Shown: positions 25,927-34,901 of the stretch, one piece after another | How positions within the stretch are numbered: position 1 is the first letter of the stretch | Layout: every line of letters starts with the position of its first letter | Assembly: GCA_002506665.1 (NCBI GenBank) | Contig: DAXZ01000060.1 | Location: forward strand, 1-64,000 | DNA: 64,000 nt | Source: Nitrosopumilus sp. UBA526 | GTDB lineage: Archaea; Thermoproteota; Nitrososphaeria; Nitrososphaerales; Nitrosopumilaceae | Reading direction: 5' to 3' | Notes under the pieces: model-generated | Databases searched by the model: none | Told to the model about the DNA's origin: nothing | Seen by the model: only the letters and a program-made list of their open reading frames with translations | Program-made: the position numbers and the translations under genes

Positions 25927-26503
25927 TTTTAAAATAAAAATATCTCTCAAGGAATCAAATTCTAGATTTCAAAAATAATTTAAAAAATACTGTAGCAATG
26001 ACCTGGAATGCAGCTTGAGCGAGAATAGCACCCAAGTCTTTTGATGGCCAGAGATAAATTGAGACAGATTTGGTTTAAGGATGGAAAACTAGGCACGATC
26101 TAACCGACTATGTTTATTAATTTGTTCTACTAGCTATTAGTGTTCCGTTGTGGATACAACTAGAGCGACCGCAAGGAAAGCTCAGGAACAATTTTTATTA
26201 TCTCACTGAAATATTTCCTTCATAGGGTTTTATATTAAATCTCTAATATTGCTCAGAATAATCTTGCATATCTAAATAACTTCTTTCTTGAAGAAATGAT
26301 AGACAAGTCCAAAAACCCACAAATTATAAAACTGGTTCTTGCGTTGAATCACCATCATCAATATACTTGGACTATTTCATCTAGATCTAATTCTGTTTTG
26401 ATATTTTCTTTTCCCAGATAATTAAAAAATCATTCAAACATTATTATCAATCCATATGCAAGTGGATCAAATGGGGTAGATGTCATCAATCTATGAATCA
26501 AAC
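25927..26503. other. Non-coding or decayed right part of the element
   Basis: No ORF above about 35 codons looks real in either strand. A stretch at 26130-26200 reads VFRCGYN and then a stop, with SDRK after it, faintly like the last half of a TnpB zinc ribbon, but too little remains to call. 25530-25655 also reads as a short orphan C-terminus (EIIEAINTKSYDCQVLRVADNGEVTYE in pieces). Confidence 0.35.
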
Positions 26504-26566
26504 TCATTCCACAAAGTGGTGGGGTGTTAAATTATCATAAAACCTGACTGATTTTAAATTTACAAA
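26504..26566 (-). repeat. 63-bp direct repeat, ALDH-proximal copy (att-like)
   Basis: Codes the last 20 residues of the intact aldehyde dehydrogenase plus its TGA. It differs at four positions from the distal copy at 23627-23689. Confidence 0.8.
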
Positions 26567-27895
26567 CTCTAGCATTCCGTATCTTGAGAGCTCCCTTCCA
26601 AATCCACTGTGCTTTATGCCACCAAACGGAATTCTAGGATCTGAGATTACCACATTATTGACACTTACTATTCCCGACTCTATCTGTCTAGATATTTTCT
26701 CTGCCTTTGCAAGATTCCTTGTCCAGATGCTTGCGCCCAACCCAAACTCACTCTCATTTGACAGACGGACTGCCTCGTCTTCGTCTTTGACTATAGTGAT
26801 GGGAGCTACCGGTCCGAACGTCTCCTCTCTTGCAATTCTCATGTCAGGTTTTACATTTGTCAGAATTGTAGGCTTGTAAAAGAATCCCTTTCTGTCAATC
26901 TCAGAGCCGCCCAAAAGAATCTCAGCACCCTTTTGCTTTGCATCCTCTACTATGCCAGATATTGTGTTAAGGCTCTCTCTGCTAGAGATTGGCCCCATGT
27001 CAGTCTCCATCGACATGGGATCTCCCACCCTAAGTCGTGATGTATTCTTGATAAATAACTCGATAAACTCATCTGCCACACTCTCTACTACAAAGAATCT
27101 CTTTGAGGCCACACAGCTCTGGCCACAATTGATGAATCTACCCTTGGTAGCCCCCTCTGCTGCCTCTTTGATAATTGCATCATCTAAGACAATAAAGGGA
27201 TCATTTCCACCTAGTTCTAGGACACACTTTTTCAAGTTGCTTGCAGCTCTCTGTCCAACCTTAGATCCTGCATTAGTACTTCCAGTAAATGTCACAGCAC
27301 TAATATCTGAATCAATCAGATGATTAGCAGAATCGACGCTTCCTACCACGGTCTGAAATATCCCCTCAGGAACCCCAGACTCTGTAAATGCCTTTTGAAT
27401 CTCAATGCCAGACTGCACTGTTACTCTGGATGGTTTCATGACGATTACGTTTCCTGCCATCAGGGAGGGGGCAGCAAATCTTAGTGCCTGCCAGTAGGGA
27501 AAGTTCCATGGCATGATAGAGCCGATGACTCCGAGTGGCTCAAATGTCAGAAAACTCTTTCTTGCATCCGTGTTTAACACCTCATCAGAGATAAGACTGT
27601 CCCCATTGTCTGCATAAAACTCTAATGCCCAAGCGCACTTTTCAACCTCACCTATCGACTCTTTGAGGGCCTTGCCCATCTCAGTTGTAGCAACCTTTCC
27701 AAGTTTTGTCTTGTTCTTTTTTAGATATTCTACCAAGTTGTAGATATAACTCCGGCGTCTCTCATAGTCCTTCTTCCACTCGTTATATGCCGTCTTTGCC
27801 TTTGCTACCATCGCAAAGACCCCGTCTCTATCCATTGTAGAAAATGTCTGGATCTCCTCTCCAGTCGTTGGATTGATGGTAGTGATGTTGCTCAG
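26504..27895 (-). CDS. Aldehyde (probably succinate-semialdehyde-type) dehydrogenase, likely CTG start
   Basis: NAD(P)-dependent oxidation of an aldehyde to an acid. The family motifs are MPWNFPYWQALRFAAPSL near residue 110 (from 27835), FTGSTNAGSKVGQ near 180, the general base in LELGGNDPF, the nucleophile Cys in NCGQSCVASKR and EETFGPVAP. From the ATG at 27835 it is 443 aa and lacks the usual N-terminal strand. The frame is open upstream with INPTTGEEIQTF, typical of ALDHs, beginning at a CTG (27895) that lies 26 nt from a TATA box; no ATG, GTG or TTG is available. The extended form is 463 aa. Substrate not determinable; the short GGNDPF segment suggests the SSADH-like branch. Confidence 0.85.
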   Translation of the reverse strand: MSNITTINPTTGEEIQTFSTMDRDGVFAMVAKAKTAYNEWKKDYERRRSYIYNLVEYLKKNKTKLGKVATTEMGKALKESIGEVEKCAWALEFYADNGDSLISDEVLNTDARKSFLTFEPLGVIGSIMPWNFPYWQALRFAAPSLMAGNVIVMKPSRVTVQSGIEIQKAFTESGVPEGIFQTVVGSVDSANHLIDSDISAVTFTGSTNAGSKVGQRAASNLKKCVLELGGNDPFIVLDDAIIKEAAEGATKGRFINCGQSCVASKRFFVVESVADEFIELFIKNTSRLRVGDPMSMETDMGPISSRESLNTISGIVEDAKQKGAEILLGGSEIDRKGFFYKPTILTNVKPDMRIAREETFGPVAPITIVKDEDEAVRLSNESEFGLGASIWTRNLAKAEKISRQIESGIVSVNNVVISDPRIPFGGIKHSGFGRELSRYGMLEFVNLKSVRFYDNLTPHHFVE

Positions 27896-27918
27896 GGATC
27901 TACTCTGAATATTCTCCT

Positions 27919-27925
27919 ATTTAAT
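27919..27925 (-). promoter_or_regulatory. TATA box upstream of ALDH
   Basis: ATTAAAT on the minus strand is centred 26-27 nt before the CTG at 27895, predicting transcription to begin at that codon. Confidence 0.45.
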
Positions 27926-27938
27926 CTGATGACTATGT

Positions 27939-28454
27939 TTAGAATATCTGTTGCATGTCTTTTTTGATATCATCGATCTTTCGCTGATATGCCTTTTTTG
28001 ATCTGTCGTTCTTTTTCAGATTCAGTACCTTCTGACATGAAGGACACTTGAACATGCCATCAAGTGCACTCTCAAAAGTCACTCTAGAACAGTCCTCGTT
28101 ACCGCAGTGATAAAAGTCAGACGCGTTCTCATAGTCTAGTCTCTGCTGTAACCTCTCACCAATCTTTTTCTTTTGGTTCTCAATAAAATGCTCAACTTCC
28201 TCTCTTCGTGTTCTCCATCTATAGACAAACCATCCCTTTCTCTCGTCCTTGACTCTGATTCCTGTAATGAGGGACTTGCCAAACAGGTCATAGAGCACCC
28301 TTCTTACCATGTTGATTCTAAGACCGGTAGAACTTGCAATCTCCTCGTCTGTGGCATCCTCTGCCTTTAGGAGGGATCTTGCAACCTTGAGATATTCATC
28401 TCCACCTATCATTGAGGCGATTCTGACAAAAGGATCCTCGTATCTGTCTACCAA
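27939..28454 (-). CDS. tfe: Transcription factor E (TFIIE-alpha homologue)
   Basis: Stabilises the open complex of the archaeal RNA polymerase. The 171-aa protein has an N-terminal winged helix (about 10-90; DEEIASSTGLRINMVRRVLYDL), a linker helix, and a zinc ribbon with cysteines in YHCGNEDCSR and FKCPSC near 117-140, then a basic helical tail. Length and order match archaeal TFE. It is downstream of the MoaD-E1 fusion by 27 bp on the same strand. Confidence 0.93.
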   Translation of the reverse strand: MVDRYEDPFVRIASMIGGDEYLKVARSLLKAEDATDEEIASSTGLRINMVRRVLYDLFGKSLITGIRVKDERKGWFVYRWRTRREEVEHFIENQKKKIGERLQQRLDYENASDFYHCGNEDCSRVTFESALDGMFKCPSCQKVLNLKKNDRSKKAYQRKIDDIKKDMQQIF

Positions 28455-28481
28455 CTCTAATCTTTCCTTGCACTTCTATTA

Positions 28482-29864
28482 TTAATCCCTTGTATCTAGT
28501 CCTGATATCTCTTTGGCATTTTCTCCCAAGAATGACTTGTATAGGAGAACTGCATCTGACTCGTCACTTGCACCTACAACTATTGCCGATCCCTTATTCA
28601 TAAAACTGACACTGAAATCATTGGTTCTAAGTGACAAGCCAAGGTCTCCCTGGTTGTCAACTGTGAATCCTTTTTGTTTTGCACGTGTTATTACGGCATC
28701 AACGTCAAGTGCAAACATTTTGGGAGGCGTAATGGCATAGGTTCTCTTGCCTGCGTTGCGTCCACATAACTCTTCTACATGGTGTTCCAAGAAATACGAG
28801 ACCCCCTCTTCAAGTCCTTCTTTTGCACTTTTTATCTTACCTGTACCGCAGACAGGACACTCGTCAACTCGAAATGTTCTGGTGCTGTTAAAATCCATAT
28901 TTTCTAGGTCAATGTGCAATATTCTCTTAGACAAGCTAGGTTCTTTTCCGATGATTATCTTTACTGCTTCAGCTACCTGGATTCCGCCTACAATTGAGAG
29001 TATGGATGGGTGTACTCCCTCTATACTGCATGTTGGCATTGTATCTTCATCTAGTTCAGGAAACATGCAAAAGTAGCATGCACTTTTTTTGGGAAGTACA
29101 GTAAATGCTTGGCCTGATACCCCTACAGCAGCCCCTGTCACAAACGGAATATTCGAGTCTACACATGCCCGGTTTAAGGCATATCTGGCATTGACGCCGT
29201 CGAGCGCATCAATTACAACATTGCATCCCTGTACAATCTCAGATGCATTAGAGTCATTTATTGATATTTCAAGCGGTTCAACTGTACAGTCAGGGTTTAG
29301 TGTCTGTAGCTTTTTTTTGGCAACTGCTACCTTGGTGCGACCCACATCATTTTCATTAAACATTGTCTGTCTGTGCAGGTTTGAGATCTCTATTACATCT
29401 CTGTCAACTATCCGCAATGCACCTACCCCCATCGCAGCTAGTCTAGATAGTATGGGATTTCCAAGACCGCCTGTTCCCACAACACAGACCTTGGCTTTTT
29501 TGAGTGCTAGCTGCCCGTTATATCCAATCTCTTCTAACATAACTTGTCGTGAAAACCTATCTAGTTCTTTAGCAGACAGTTCTGCAGAACCTCCTGCAAC
29601 TGCAGGCAGAATATAGATCTCATCGCCATTTTTCAGTGCAGTCTTTAGACCATCAGCGAACTTTGCGTTCTTGCCGTTGATATAGATGTTAATCAGTGAC
29701 CGTGGTGTGCCGTCTGCCTCTAGTACCCTGCGCTTGAAATCATCGCCCATCATCTCTGATACCTTGACAAACGCATCAGACAACGAGTTAGAACTTATCT
29801 CTGCCTTTTTCTCCCCGCCGCCTCGATTTAGTACAGATGGAATGGTAAATGTAATCTCTGCCAT
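28482..29864 (-). CDS. MoaD/ubiquitin-like domain fused to E1-like (MoeB/ThiF) adenylyltransferase
   Basis: A 460-aa fusion. Residues 1-92 are a MoaD/SAMP-type beta-grasp domain ending in AVAGG, the place where the free protein would have its C-terminal diglycine. Residues 98-345 are an E1-like adenylation domain with the nucleotide loop VVGTGGLGNP near 128, the arginine in LHRQTMF near 164, a candidate catalytic Cys in MPTCSIEG near 284 and zinc pairs CYFC and CPVC. Residues 370-460 are an extra alpha/beta domain I do not recognise. Likely roles are molybdopterin or tRNA sulfur transfer or protein modification. Coupled to thrC by a 1-nt overlap. Confidence 0.85.
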   Translation of the reverse strand: MAEITFTIPSVLNRGGGEKKAEISSNSLSDAFVKVSEMMGDDFKRRVLEADGTPRSLINIYINGKNAKFADGLKTALKNGDEIYILPAVAGGSAELSAKELDRFSRQVMLEEIGYNGQLALKKAKVCVVGTGGLGNPILSRLAAMGVGALRIVDRDVIEISNLHRQTMFNENDVGRTKVAVAKKKLQTLNPDCTVEPLEISINDSNASEIVQGCNVVIDALDGVNARYALNRACVDSNIPFVTGAAVGVSGQAFTVLPKKSACYFCMFPELDEDTMPTCSIEGVHPSILSIVGGIQVAEAVKIIIGKEPSLSKRILHIDLENMDFNSTRTFRVDECPVCGTGKIKSAKEGLEEGVSYFLEHHVEELCGRNAGKRTYAITPPKMFALDVDAVITRAKQKGFTVDNQGDLGLSLRTNDFSVSFMNKGSAIVVGASDESDAVLLYKSFLGENAKEISGLDTRD

Positions 29865-31096
29865 CAGTTTGTTATCGTCTCCCCGGGGTCTGCCTTTATT
29901 ATTGATGGTTTTTGTAGCACACTCATTATTGATTCTGTAGCCTTGAGGCCGTTGCCTGTAATATAGCAGACTACCTTATCATTTGCATCAATTCTGCCCT
30001 GCTCTACCATCTTTTCAAGTACAGATATTGCAACACCGCCGGCAGGCTCTGTGAATATCCCTTCGGTCTGTGCAAGTAACAATATTGCATCAAGAATCTC
30101 CTGATTATCAGAGGATTCGGCAAACCCGTTGTACTGTTGTAATCGTTTCAGGACATACCTGCCGTCTCCGGGATCACCTATTGCCAAACTCTTTGCAACG
30201 GTATCAGGATTCTGGACTGGTATTACATCACTGCTTTTTCTCTTAAACGCATCAACTATGGGCGCACATCCTTGTGCTTGTGCTGCAGTAATGTGCATAC
30301 CTGATACATCATCAAGCAGTGAGACTGTCTCCAACTCCTCAAAGCCCTTACATATTGCATTAAGCATGGCGCCACTGCCTACTGGCACTACTAGATGGTC
30401 TGGCATATCCCAGTCTAGCTGTTCTGCCACCTCGTATGAAAATGTCTTGGAGCCTTCTACATAATGAGAACGCATGTTGATATTTACAACACCAATTTTT
30501 TCCCTGTCCCCTACCCGTGCTGCAATTCTGTTTGCATCATCATATGTTCCATCAATTGCTGTGTACTTTGCACCATACGAGAGCGCCTGGGTAATCTTTG
30601 CCATCTCTAGATTGCCTGGAGCAAACACATGACATGGAAGACCCGCCTTTGCAGCATGTGCTGCAGTAGCTGATGCCAAATTTCCAGTAGACGCACAGCC
30701 AACAGCAGTCAGTCCAAACTCTTTTGCCTTGGATACTGCTACTCCTGCAGGCCTGTCCTTAAATGAAAACGTTGGATTTACAGAATCATTTTTTATGTAC
30801 AAATTATTTAGCCCCAACTTTTTGCCCAAGTTCTCTGCCTTGATGAGTGGAGTCATGCCGGCACCAATACTTATGATATTTGATTTGTCTTCTATTGGCA
30901 GCAACTCAAAGTATCTCCAATAGGTATGCTCACGAGCTGCAAACGTATCTCTACTTAGTGCGGGAAAGTTATATTTTACATCAAGCGGTCCAAAACACTC
31001 CTCGCACACATAGATAAAGGCAGTCGGATACTCTCTTTTGCATTCCCTGCACTGTAGTGACGTCCTAGTCAAGATCAGTACATCCTCTTGTACCAT
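29864..31096 (-). CDS. thrC: Threonine synthase
   Basis: PLP enzyme making threonine from phosphohomoserine. The 410-aa protein has an N-terminal zinc-like CRECKREY/CEECFGPL element, the PLP lysine in FSFKDRPAGVA near residue 112, CASTGNLASATAAHA near 135 and the phosphate-binding VPVGSGAMLNAI near 240. These match the archaeal/plant-like class. First gene of a minus-strand run with the MoaD-E1 fusion. Confidence 0.93.
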   Translation of the reverse strand: MVQEDVLILTRTSLQCRECKREYPTAFIYVCEECFGPLDVKYNFPALSRDTFAAREHTYWRYFELLPIEDKSNIISIGAGMTPLIKAENLGKKLGLNNLYIKNDSVNPTFSFKDRPAGVAVSKAKEFGLTAVGCASTGNLASATAAHAAKAGLPCHVFAPGNLEMAKITQALSYGAKYTAIDGTYDDANRIAARVGDREKIGVVNINMRSHYVEGSKTFSYEVAEQLDWDMPDHLVVPVGSGAMLNAICKGFEELETVSLLDDVSGMHITAAQAQGCAPIVDAFKRKSSDVIPVQNPDTVAKSLAIGDPGDGRYVLKRLQQYNGFAESSDNQEILDAILLLAQTEGIFTEPAGGVAISVLEKMVEQGRIDANDKVVCYITGNGLKATESIMSVLQKPSIIKADPGETITN

Positions 31097-31167
31097 ACAT
31101 AAAAAATCCTAATATCAAGTTAAGTAATACTAAATTTATCATAATAAAAGTTTAGTGAGATGTGTGC

Positions 31168-31689
31168 CTATCTTAGCTGCACATTTTTGCCGCTCTTGGC
31201 AGGAATTATTCTCTGCTTTGCGTTTGGAAATTCTAAATCAAACTGTCTGCCGTCCTGAATTCTATCCAAGAGTACTGCTAGGGCACTAATCTCCGAGTGG
31301 GGCTGGCCTCCTACTCCGACATTATAGTCTGCTAGCTCATAAATCTCCCTTGGAACCTTTCTAGCACCTACTATAATTAGCAGGTCTGACTCGGCTTGAA
31401 TATCTCCTTGTATGCAGTTTATACTCTGGCCATACATTGAGAGATGAACAACCTTAAAGCCTTCTTTCTTTCGTCTCTTGATGATACTTTGCGAGTTATC
31501 AACAAACACCACCTCAAAATCTCCACCCCAGGTACTGTTTATCTTTTGTATGGTATCTTTTATCTCTGGATTTACCTCAGTCATGTAGATTCGTCTTGCA
31601 CCAAAACTCCTTGATACTAGTGCAACATGTGTTGTAACTCTGTCATCTCGTACAAGACGTTGCCCTATCCTGACTACCTCAATTGCCAA
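31168..31689 (-). CDS. trm56: tRNA (cytidine-56 2'-O)-methyltransferase Trm56
   Basis: SPOUT methyltransferase that methylates C56 in the T loop of archaeal tRNAs. The 173-aa protein starts [23 protein letters not shown], with the knotted SAM site in [32 protein letters not shown] near 103-135. Start is TTG at 31689, overlapping the end of hflX by 11 nt; no ATG fits. Confidence 0.93.
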   Translation of the reverse strand: MAIEVVRIGQRLVRDDRVTTHVALVSRSFGARRIYMTEVNPEIKDTIQKINSTWGGDFEVVFVDNSQSIIKRRKKEGFKVVHLSMYGQSINCIQGDIQAESDLLIIVGARKVPREIYELADYNVGVGGQPHSEISALAVLLDRIQDGRQFDLEFPNAKQRIIPAKSGKNVQLR

Positions 31690-32797
31690 ATGTTCCTCCT
31701 ACCTGCGAATGCTCTTTTGGCTTGTCAGCATAGGCTATTTTTTTAATCAACTCTTTTAATTTTTCAATGTTCTCTCCGGTCTTTGCAGATACTGAGACAA
31801 GTCTGCCGCTGTCAAGATTGAGGATGTCTATCTTTTCTCTAATCTCGTCTGCTTTTGATAAATCAGACTTTGTTAATGCATAAACTAGCTTGTGCTCCTT
31901 GACATCAAGCTCGCCTAGCGTTCTCATGCAGCTAGAAAACTTTTTTCGCAGTTCTGAGACGGTGTTACTTGTGTCAATTACCAAAACTACCACATCTGCA
32001 TGATTTAATTCCTCAAGTGTAGACCTGAACGCATCAATCATGTATGTGGGAAGTTTGCTGATAAAGCCCACAGTATCTGAGATCAAAAACGGCTCACGGT
32101 TGATTACCAGTCTACGTGTGGTCGTAGTAAGGGTTGTGAACAACTCTTGTCCTTGGTCTTTTTTCTGGCCTGCTGCCTTGTTAAACAGTGTCGTCTTTCC
32201 CGCAGACGTATATCCTGCAAGTGATACTGTCTTAAACCCCAACCTCCTTCTTGCCTGTCTGTGCAGCTCTCTTTGCCTTCCTGCCTTTTTGAGCTTTGAG
32301 CGCACTGTCTGCATTCTGTGTTTTATGTCATTATAATATACATCGACTTGGAACTTGCCTATCCCCATAAATCCCGGCTGTTCTCCAAGATTTGCAAGTC
32401 TGACCTTCTCCTTTGCTCTGAGCATCTCGTATCTTAGCTGAGCTAGCTTTACTTGGAGTTTTGATTCTGCACTTGATGCCCTGCTCTCAAAGATCTCCAG
32501 GATTAGCGCCTCTCTGTCTAGTATTTCTCTGTGTAGCGCAGTTGCAAGGTTATAGTTCTGGCTTGGTTTTAGAATCTCGTCATAAATTATAACATCTGGC
32601 TTTAATCTGTCTGCTATCTCTCCAAGCTCTTCAAGCGTCTCCACGCCTATCCCACATCTTGGCCTCTGGAGAAATTTCTGTCTGAGTGTATGAATTATCC
32701 TGTATCCTGCAGTATCGCACAGGCCTCTGGCCTCGTTTATCGAGTCTTCCTGGTCATATGTAATTAGGATAGCCGAGCTTGTCTTGTCAGGTAACAT
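31679..32797 (-). CDS. hflX: GTPase HflX
   Basis: Ribosome-associated GTPase that helps to rescue stalled or heat-damaged ribosomes in bacteria. The 372-aa protein has the N-terminal HflX domain with the helical GTP-binding-associated region (around [15 protein letters not shown] and [15 protein letters not shown]), then G1 [11 protein letters not shown] near residue 196, G3 [10 protein letters not shown] near 237, G4 TKSD near 305 and G5 VSAKTGENI near 330. It lies 16 bp downstream of the AbrB-PhoU regulator. Confidence 0.92.
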   Translation of the reverse strand: MLPDKTSSAILITYDQEDSINEARGLCDTAGYRIIHTLRQKFLQRPRCGIGVETLEELGEIADRLKPDVIIYDEILKPSQNYNLATALHREILDREALILEIFESRASSAESKLQVKLAQLRYEMLRAKEKVRLANLGEQPGFMGIGKFQVDVYYNDIKHRMQTVRSKLKKAGRQRELHRQARRRLGFKTVSLAGYTSAGKTTLFNKAAGQKKDQGQELFTTLTTTTRRLVINREPFLISDTVGFISKLPTYMIDAFRSTLEELNHADVVVLVIDTSNTVSELRKKFSSCMRTLGELDVKEHKLVYALTKSDLSKADEIREKIDILNLDSGRLVSVSAKTGENIEKLKELIKKIAYADKPKEHSQVGGTFGN

Positions 32798-32813
32798 CGT
32801 AATACCAGAAATA

Positions 32814-33848
32814 TTATGTCTTCTTTAATGTCTTTTCGACATTCATGTTTAGGACTATCTCTGATATGTCACTTGCATACTCTGATATTCTTCTAATGTT
32901 CTCAGTCATCCTTCTGACCCTGTATACCTCATCGGCTTTCAATAACTTTGATGCATCTGCCACCCTTTTTTCATACCTGCCAATCTCGTTTATTCTAGTT
33001 ATGGTCTCCTCTGCCTGGTTATAGTCTTCTTTGAATAATGCTAGAGTAGAGTCATCAAGGGCAGACAGACAAAAGTCATTCATCTCTTGGAGTCTCTGCA
33101 GGACCCCTTTTTTTACAGACTTTCTAAACTCTAGTAAATCTTTTGCAATAAATGCCGCATGATCTCCTGTTCTCTCAATGTTCTTTACAATGAGTCTATA
33201 CCCTAAACAGTCTCTGGCATTTCTAAATCCCATCTCCTTTTGCATATGCTCGTTTTGTATAGCAATCTTTAGCTGACGGATTATGTAAAATCCAAATCTG
33301 TCTACCTCGTCATCAGCATTAATCACTTCTTGTGCTAGCTCCGGATTGTTCTCTCTGACTGCTAGGATTGCATCACTAAACATTGACTTTGCTAGGTGAA
33401 TCATTCTCTTGAATGCCCCATCTACTGTCAGCTCTAGCACATTGACTAGTACCTGGACTGTAATTCCATCACTCGAGTCAGAGATTATCTCAGAACCCAT
33501 AAGCATCCTCTTTACTGCCTCCTTTACGACATTTCTCTGCTGTGCGCTCAGTCTGCCATTTTTTGGCTTTACATTGATTGTCTTGAATCCTAAAAAGTAC
33601 AGTGATATCAGCTTTCTGACAATAGAAGTTGTCTCTTTCTCGTCAATCTCTATTATTGCATCTTCTTTCTTTTGTATGTGGGACTCGTTTCTTGGGGGAT
33701 AAATCTCCAAAACAGACGAGCCACGTCTTACCATCCTAAGTTGATCTCCCTTCTTGAGACCTAGTTCCATTACCCACTGCTTTGGCAGTGAGACGATATA
33801 CGATGATCTCCCGGTAAACTGAATCTTTCTTGTCTCTCCACCTTCCAT
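32814..33848 (-). CDS. AbrB-PhoU phosphate-uptake regulator-like protein
   Basis: The 344-aa protein has an N-terminal SpoVT/AbrB DNA-binding fold ([20 protein letters not shown], about 5-50) followed by PhoU-type helical bundles (about 100-340; repeated motifs around [17 protein letters not shown] and [18 protein letters not shown]). This architecture is a common archaeal substitute for the PhoR/PhoB phosphate response and suggests regulation by metal or phosphate status. No phosphate transporter is adjacent; hflX follows it. Confidence 0.85.
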   Translation of the reverse strand: MEGGETRKIQFTGRSSYIVSLPKQWVMELGLKKGDQLRMVRRGSSVLEIYPPRNESHIQKKEDAIIEIDEKETTSIVRKLISLYFLGFKTINVKPKNGRLSAQQRNVVKEAVKRMLMGSEIISDSSDGITVQVLVNVLELTVDGAFKRMIHLAKSMFSDAILAVRENNPELAQEVINADDEVDRFGFYIIRQLKIAIQNEHMQKEMGFRNARDCLGYRLIVKNIERTGDHAAFIAKDLLEFRKSVKKGVLQRLQEMNDFCLSALDDSTLALFKEDYNQAEETITRINEIGRYEKRVADASKLLKADEVYRVRRMTENIRRISEYASDISEIVLNMNVEKTLKKT

Positions 33849-33900
33849 GATCTAAAGAAAAGATGTCATTCTATATAGTTTAATCCTTTCACTATAGACT

Positions 33901-33908
33901 AATATTTA
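33901..33908 (+). promoter_or_regulatory. TATA box of the C2-PUA gene
   Basis: AATATTTA is centred 26 nt before the TTG at 33931, supporting that leaderless start. Confidence 0.4.
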
Positions 33909-33930
33909 GAAATAATTCTAGATACTATTA

Positions 33931-34398
33931 TTGGATAATATCCTAAAGATACAACACACACTCGATGCGCTCTTTGGAGCCGGCACATCACGGCTGTTAC
34001 CAAGAGACATTGAGATGACCTTTTCACGAAAGAACAAGAGGATAAGGACAGTCTCACACAAGGGCAAGCTGCTGTGTACCCTGAGAATTGACGGGAGCTT
34101 GGCAATCAGTATATTTTTTGCCCAGATACTGCTACGTTCCAAGAGATTCCACGAGAAATGTGTTGAGATAAATGCCGATGCTGCCCCCTTTGTAGAGCAG
34201 GGAAGATCTGTGTTTTGCAAACACGTAATCTCGTGTGGAAAGAACATACGCATCTCTGATGATGTTCCTGTATTGTTTGAGGGTGCAGTGATTGCTGTAG
34301 GCAAGGCAGTCTTGTCATCTGAGATGATATCTGATTTTAACCGAGGAGTCGCCATCAAGGTCAGGGATAGTTTAAAAAGTCGTAGTGGGAGCATATAG
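33931..34398 (+). CDS. TgtA-type C2 and PUA domain protein (detached tail of archaeosine transglycosylase?)
   Basis: The 155-aa protein corresponds to the C-terminal C2 and PUA domains of full-length archaeal TgtA: ALFGAGTSRLL and SRKNKRIRTVSHKGKLLCTLR in the first half, then a PUA domain (about 75-150) with APFVEQGRSVFCKHVI, VPVLFEGAVIAVGKAVLS and FNRGVAIKVRDS. The catalytic TgtA gene in this window (56063-57598) lacks exactly this tail, so the two probably work together on G15 of tRNA. Start TTG. The NAC gene follows 4 bp after its stop. Confidence 0.75.
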   Translation: MDNILKIQHTLDALFGAGTSRLLPRDIEMTFSRKNKRIRTVSHKGKLLCTLRIDGSLAISIFFAQILLRSKRFHEKCVEINADAAPFVEQGRSVFCKHVISCGKNIRISDDVPVLFEGAVIAVGKAVLSSEMISDFNRGVAIKVRDSLKSRSGSI

Positions 34399-34402
34399 TA
34401 TT

Positions 34403-34744
34403 ATGATGAGAGGAGGCAACCGTGGAATGCGAAGAATGATGGACAAGATGGGTCTAGATATGAATGAACTCTCTGGCGTCCAAGAAGTGATAATCAAGAC
34501 TGATACCAAAGAGATCATCATCTCAAAGCCCTCTGTCAATGAGATGAAGACAAAAGATAACTCTATCTTTACAGTTACTGCAGACAGCTATGAGGAGAAA
34601 GAACTAGAGGTTCCAATATTCTCTGATGAGGACATACAGCTAGTCAGCCAGCAGGCAGGTGTTGATGAGGAAAAGGCAAAAGGAGCTCTAGCAGAAGCCG
34701 AAGGCGATCTTGCAAGAGCTATTTTGCTTTTGACTACGGGATAA
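34403..34744 (+). CDS. nac: Nascent polypeptide-associated complex alpha homologue
   Basis: Binds nascent chains at the ribosome exit. The ~113-aa protein starts MMRGGNRGMRRMMDKMG, continues with the NAC barrel (VQEVIIKTDTKEIIISKP, then FTVTA) and ends with a UBA domain (DIQLVSQQAGVDEEKAKGALAEAEGDLARAILLL). These match archaeal aNAC in order and length. The ATG pair at 34403 lies 4 bp after the C2-PUA stop, so the genes are probably co-transcribed. Confidence 0.93.
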   Translation: MMRGGNRGMRRMMDKMGLDMNELSGVQEVIIKTDTKEIIISKPSVNEMKTKDNSIFTVTADSYEEKELEVPIFSDEDIQLVSQQAGVDEEKAKGALAEAEGDLARAILLLTTG

Positions 34745-34858
34745 TTCTTTGGAATACAATAGATGGCGCGTTCTAGGTCTTTGACAGAATCTGTAACACC
34801 GTATTTTTATGGTATACTGTCAGGGGCACTTGTTTAGGTCGTGTCTAGTTTTTCGTCC

Positions 34859-34876
34859 CTAAACCAAAAGGTTTAG
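34859..34876. repeat. Short inverted repeat upstream of the coiled-coil gene
   Basis: CTAAACC and GGTTTAG surround AAAA, 26 bp before the ATG at 34902. It may be an operator that overlaps the promoter of the coiled-coil gene. Confidence 0.35.
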
Positions 34877-34901
34877 ATCCAGGTACTATTTCGTCAAGAT
34901 C

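Larger units (their letters stand above)
23627..26566. mobile_element. Putative 2.9-kb integrated element or its remnant in the 3' end of the ALDH gene
   Basis: The segment is bounded by 63-bp direct repeats of the ALDH 3' end, is AT-richer than both flanks, and holds only small unknown or nuclease-like genes, a tandem duplication and broken genes. Outside it, the riboflavin/basic-protein genes and ALDH would be direct convergent neighbours. No integrase, transposase or replication gene is recognisable, so it would be a non-autonomous or decayed element. An alternative is partial duplication of the ALDH end without a mobile element. Confidence 0.6.

Noticed and set aside
26130..26200. Possible remnant of a TnpB zinc ribbon (RCGYN then SDRK)
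   Set aside because: Only a few residues match and a stop falls in the middle; no further TnpB motifs are found nearby.
29089..29616. 175-aa plus-strand ORF within the MoaD-E1 fusion
   Set aside because: Low-complexity Ser/Pro/Thr antisense shadow of a well supported E1 domain.
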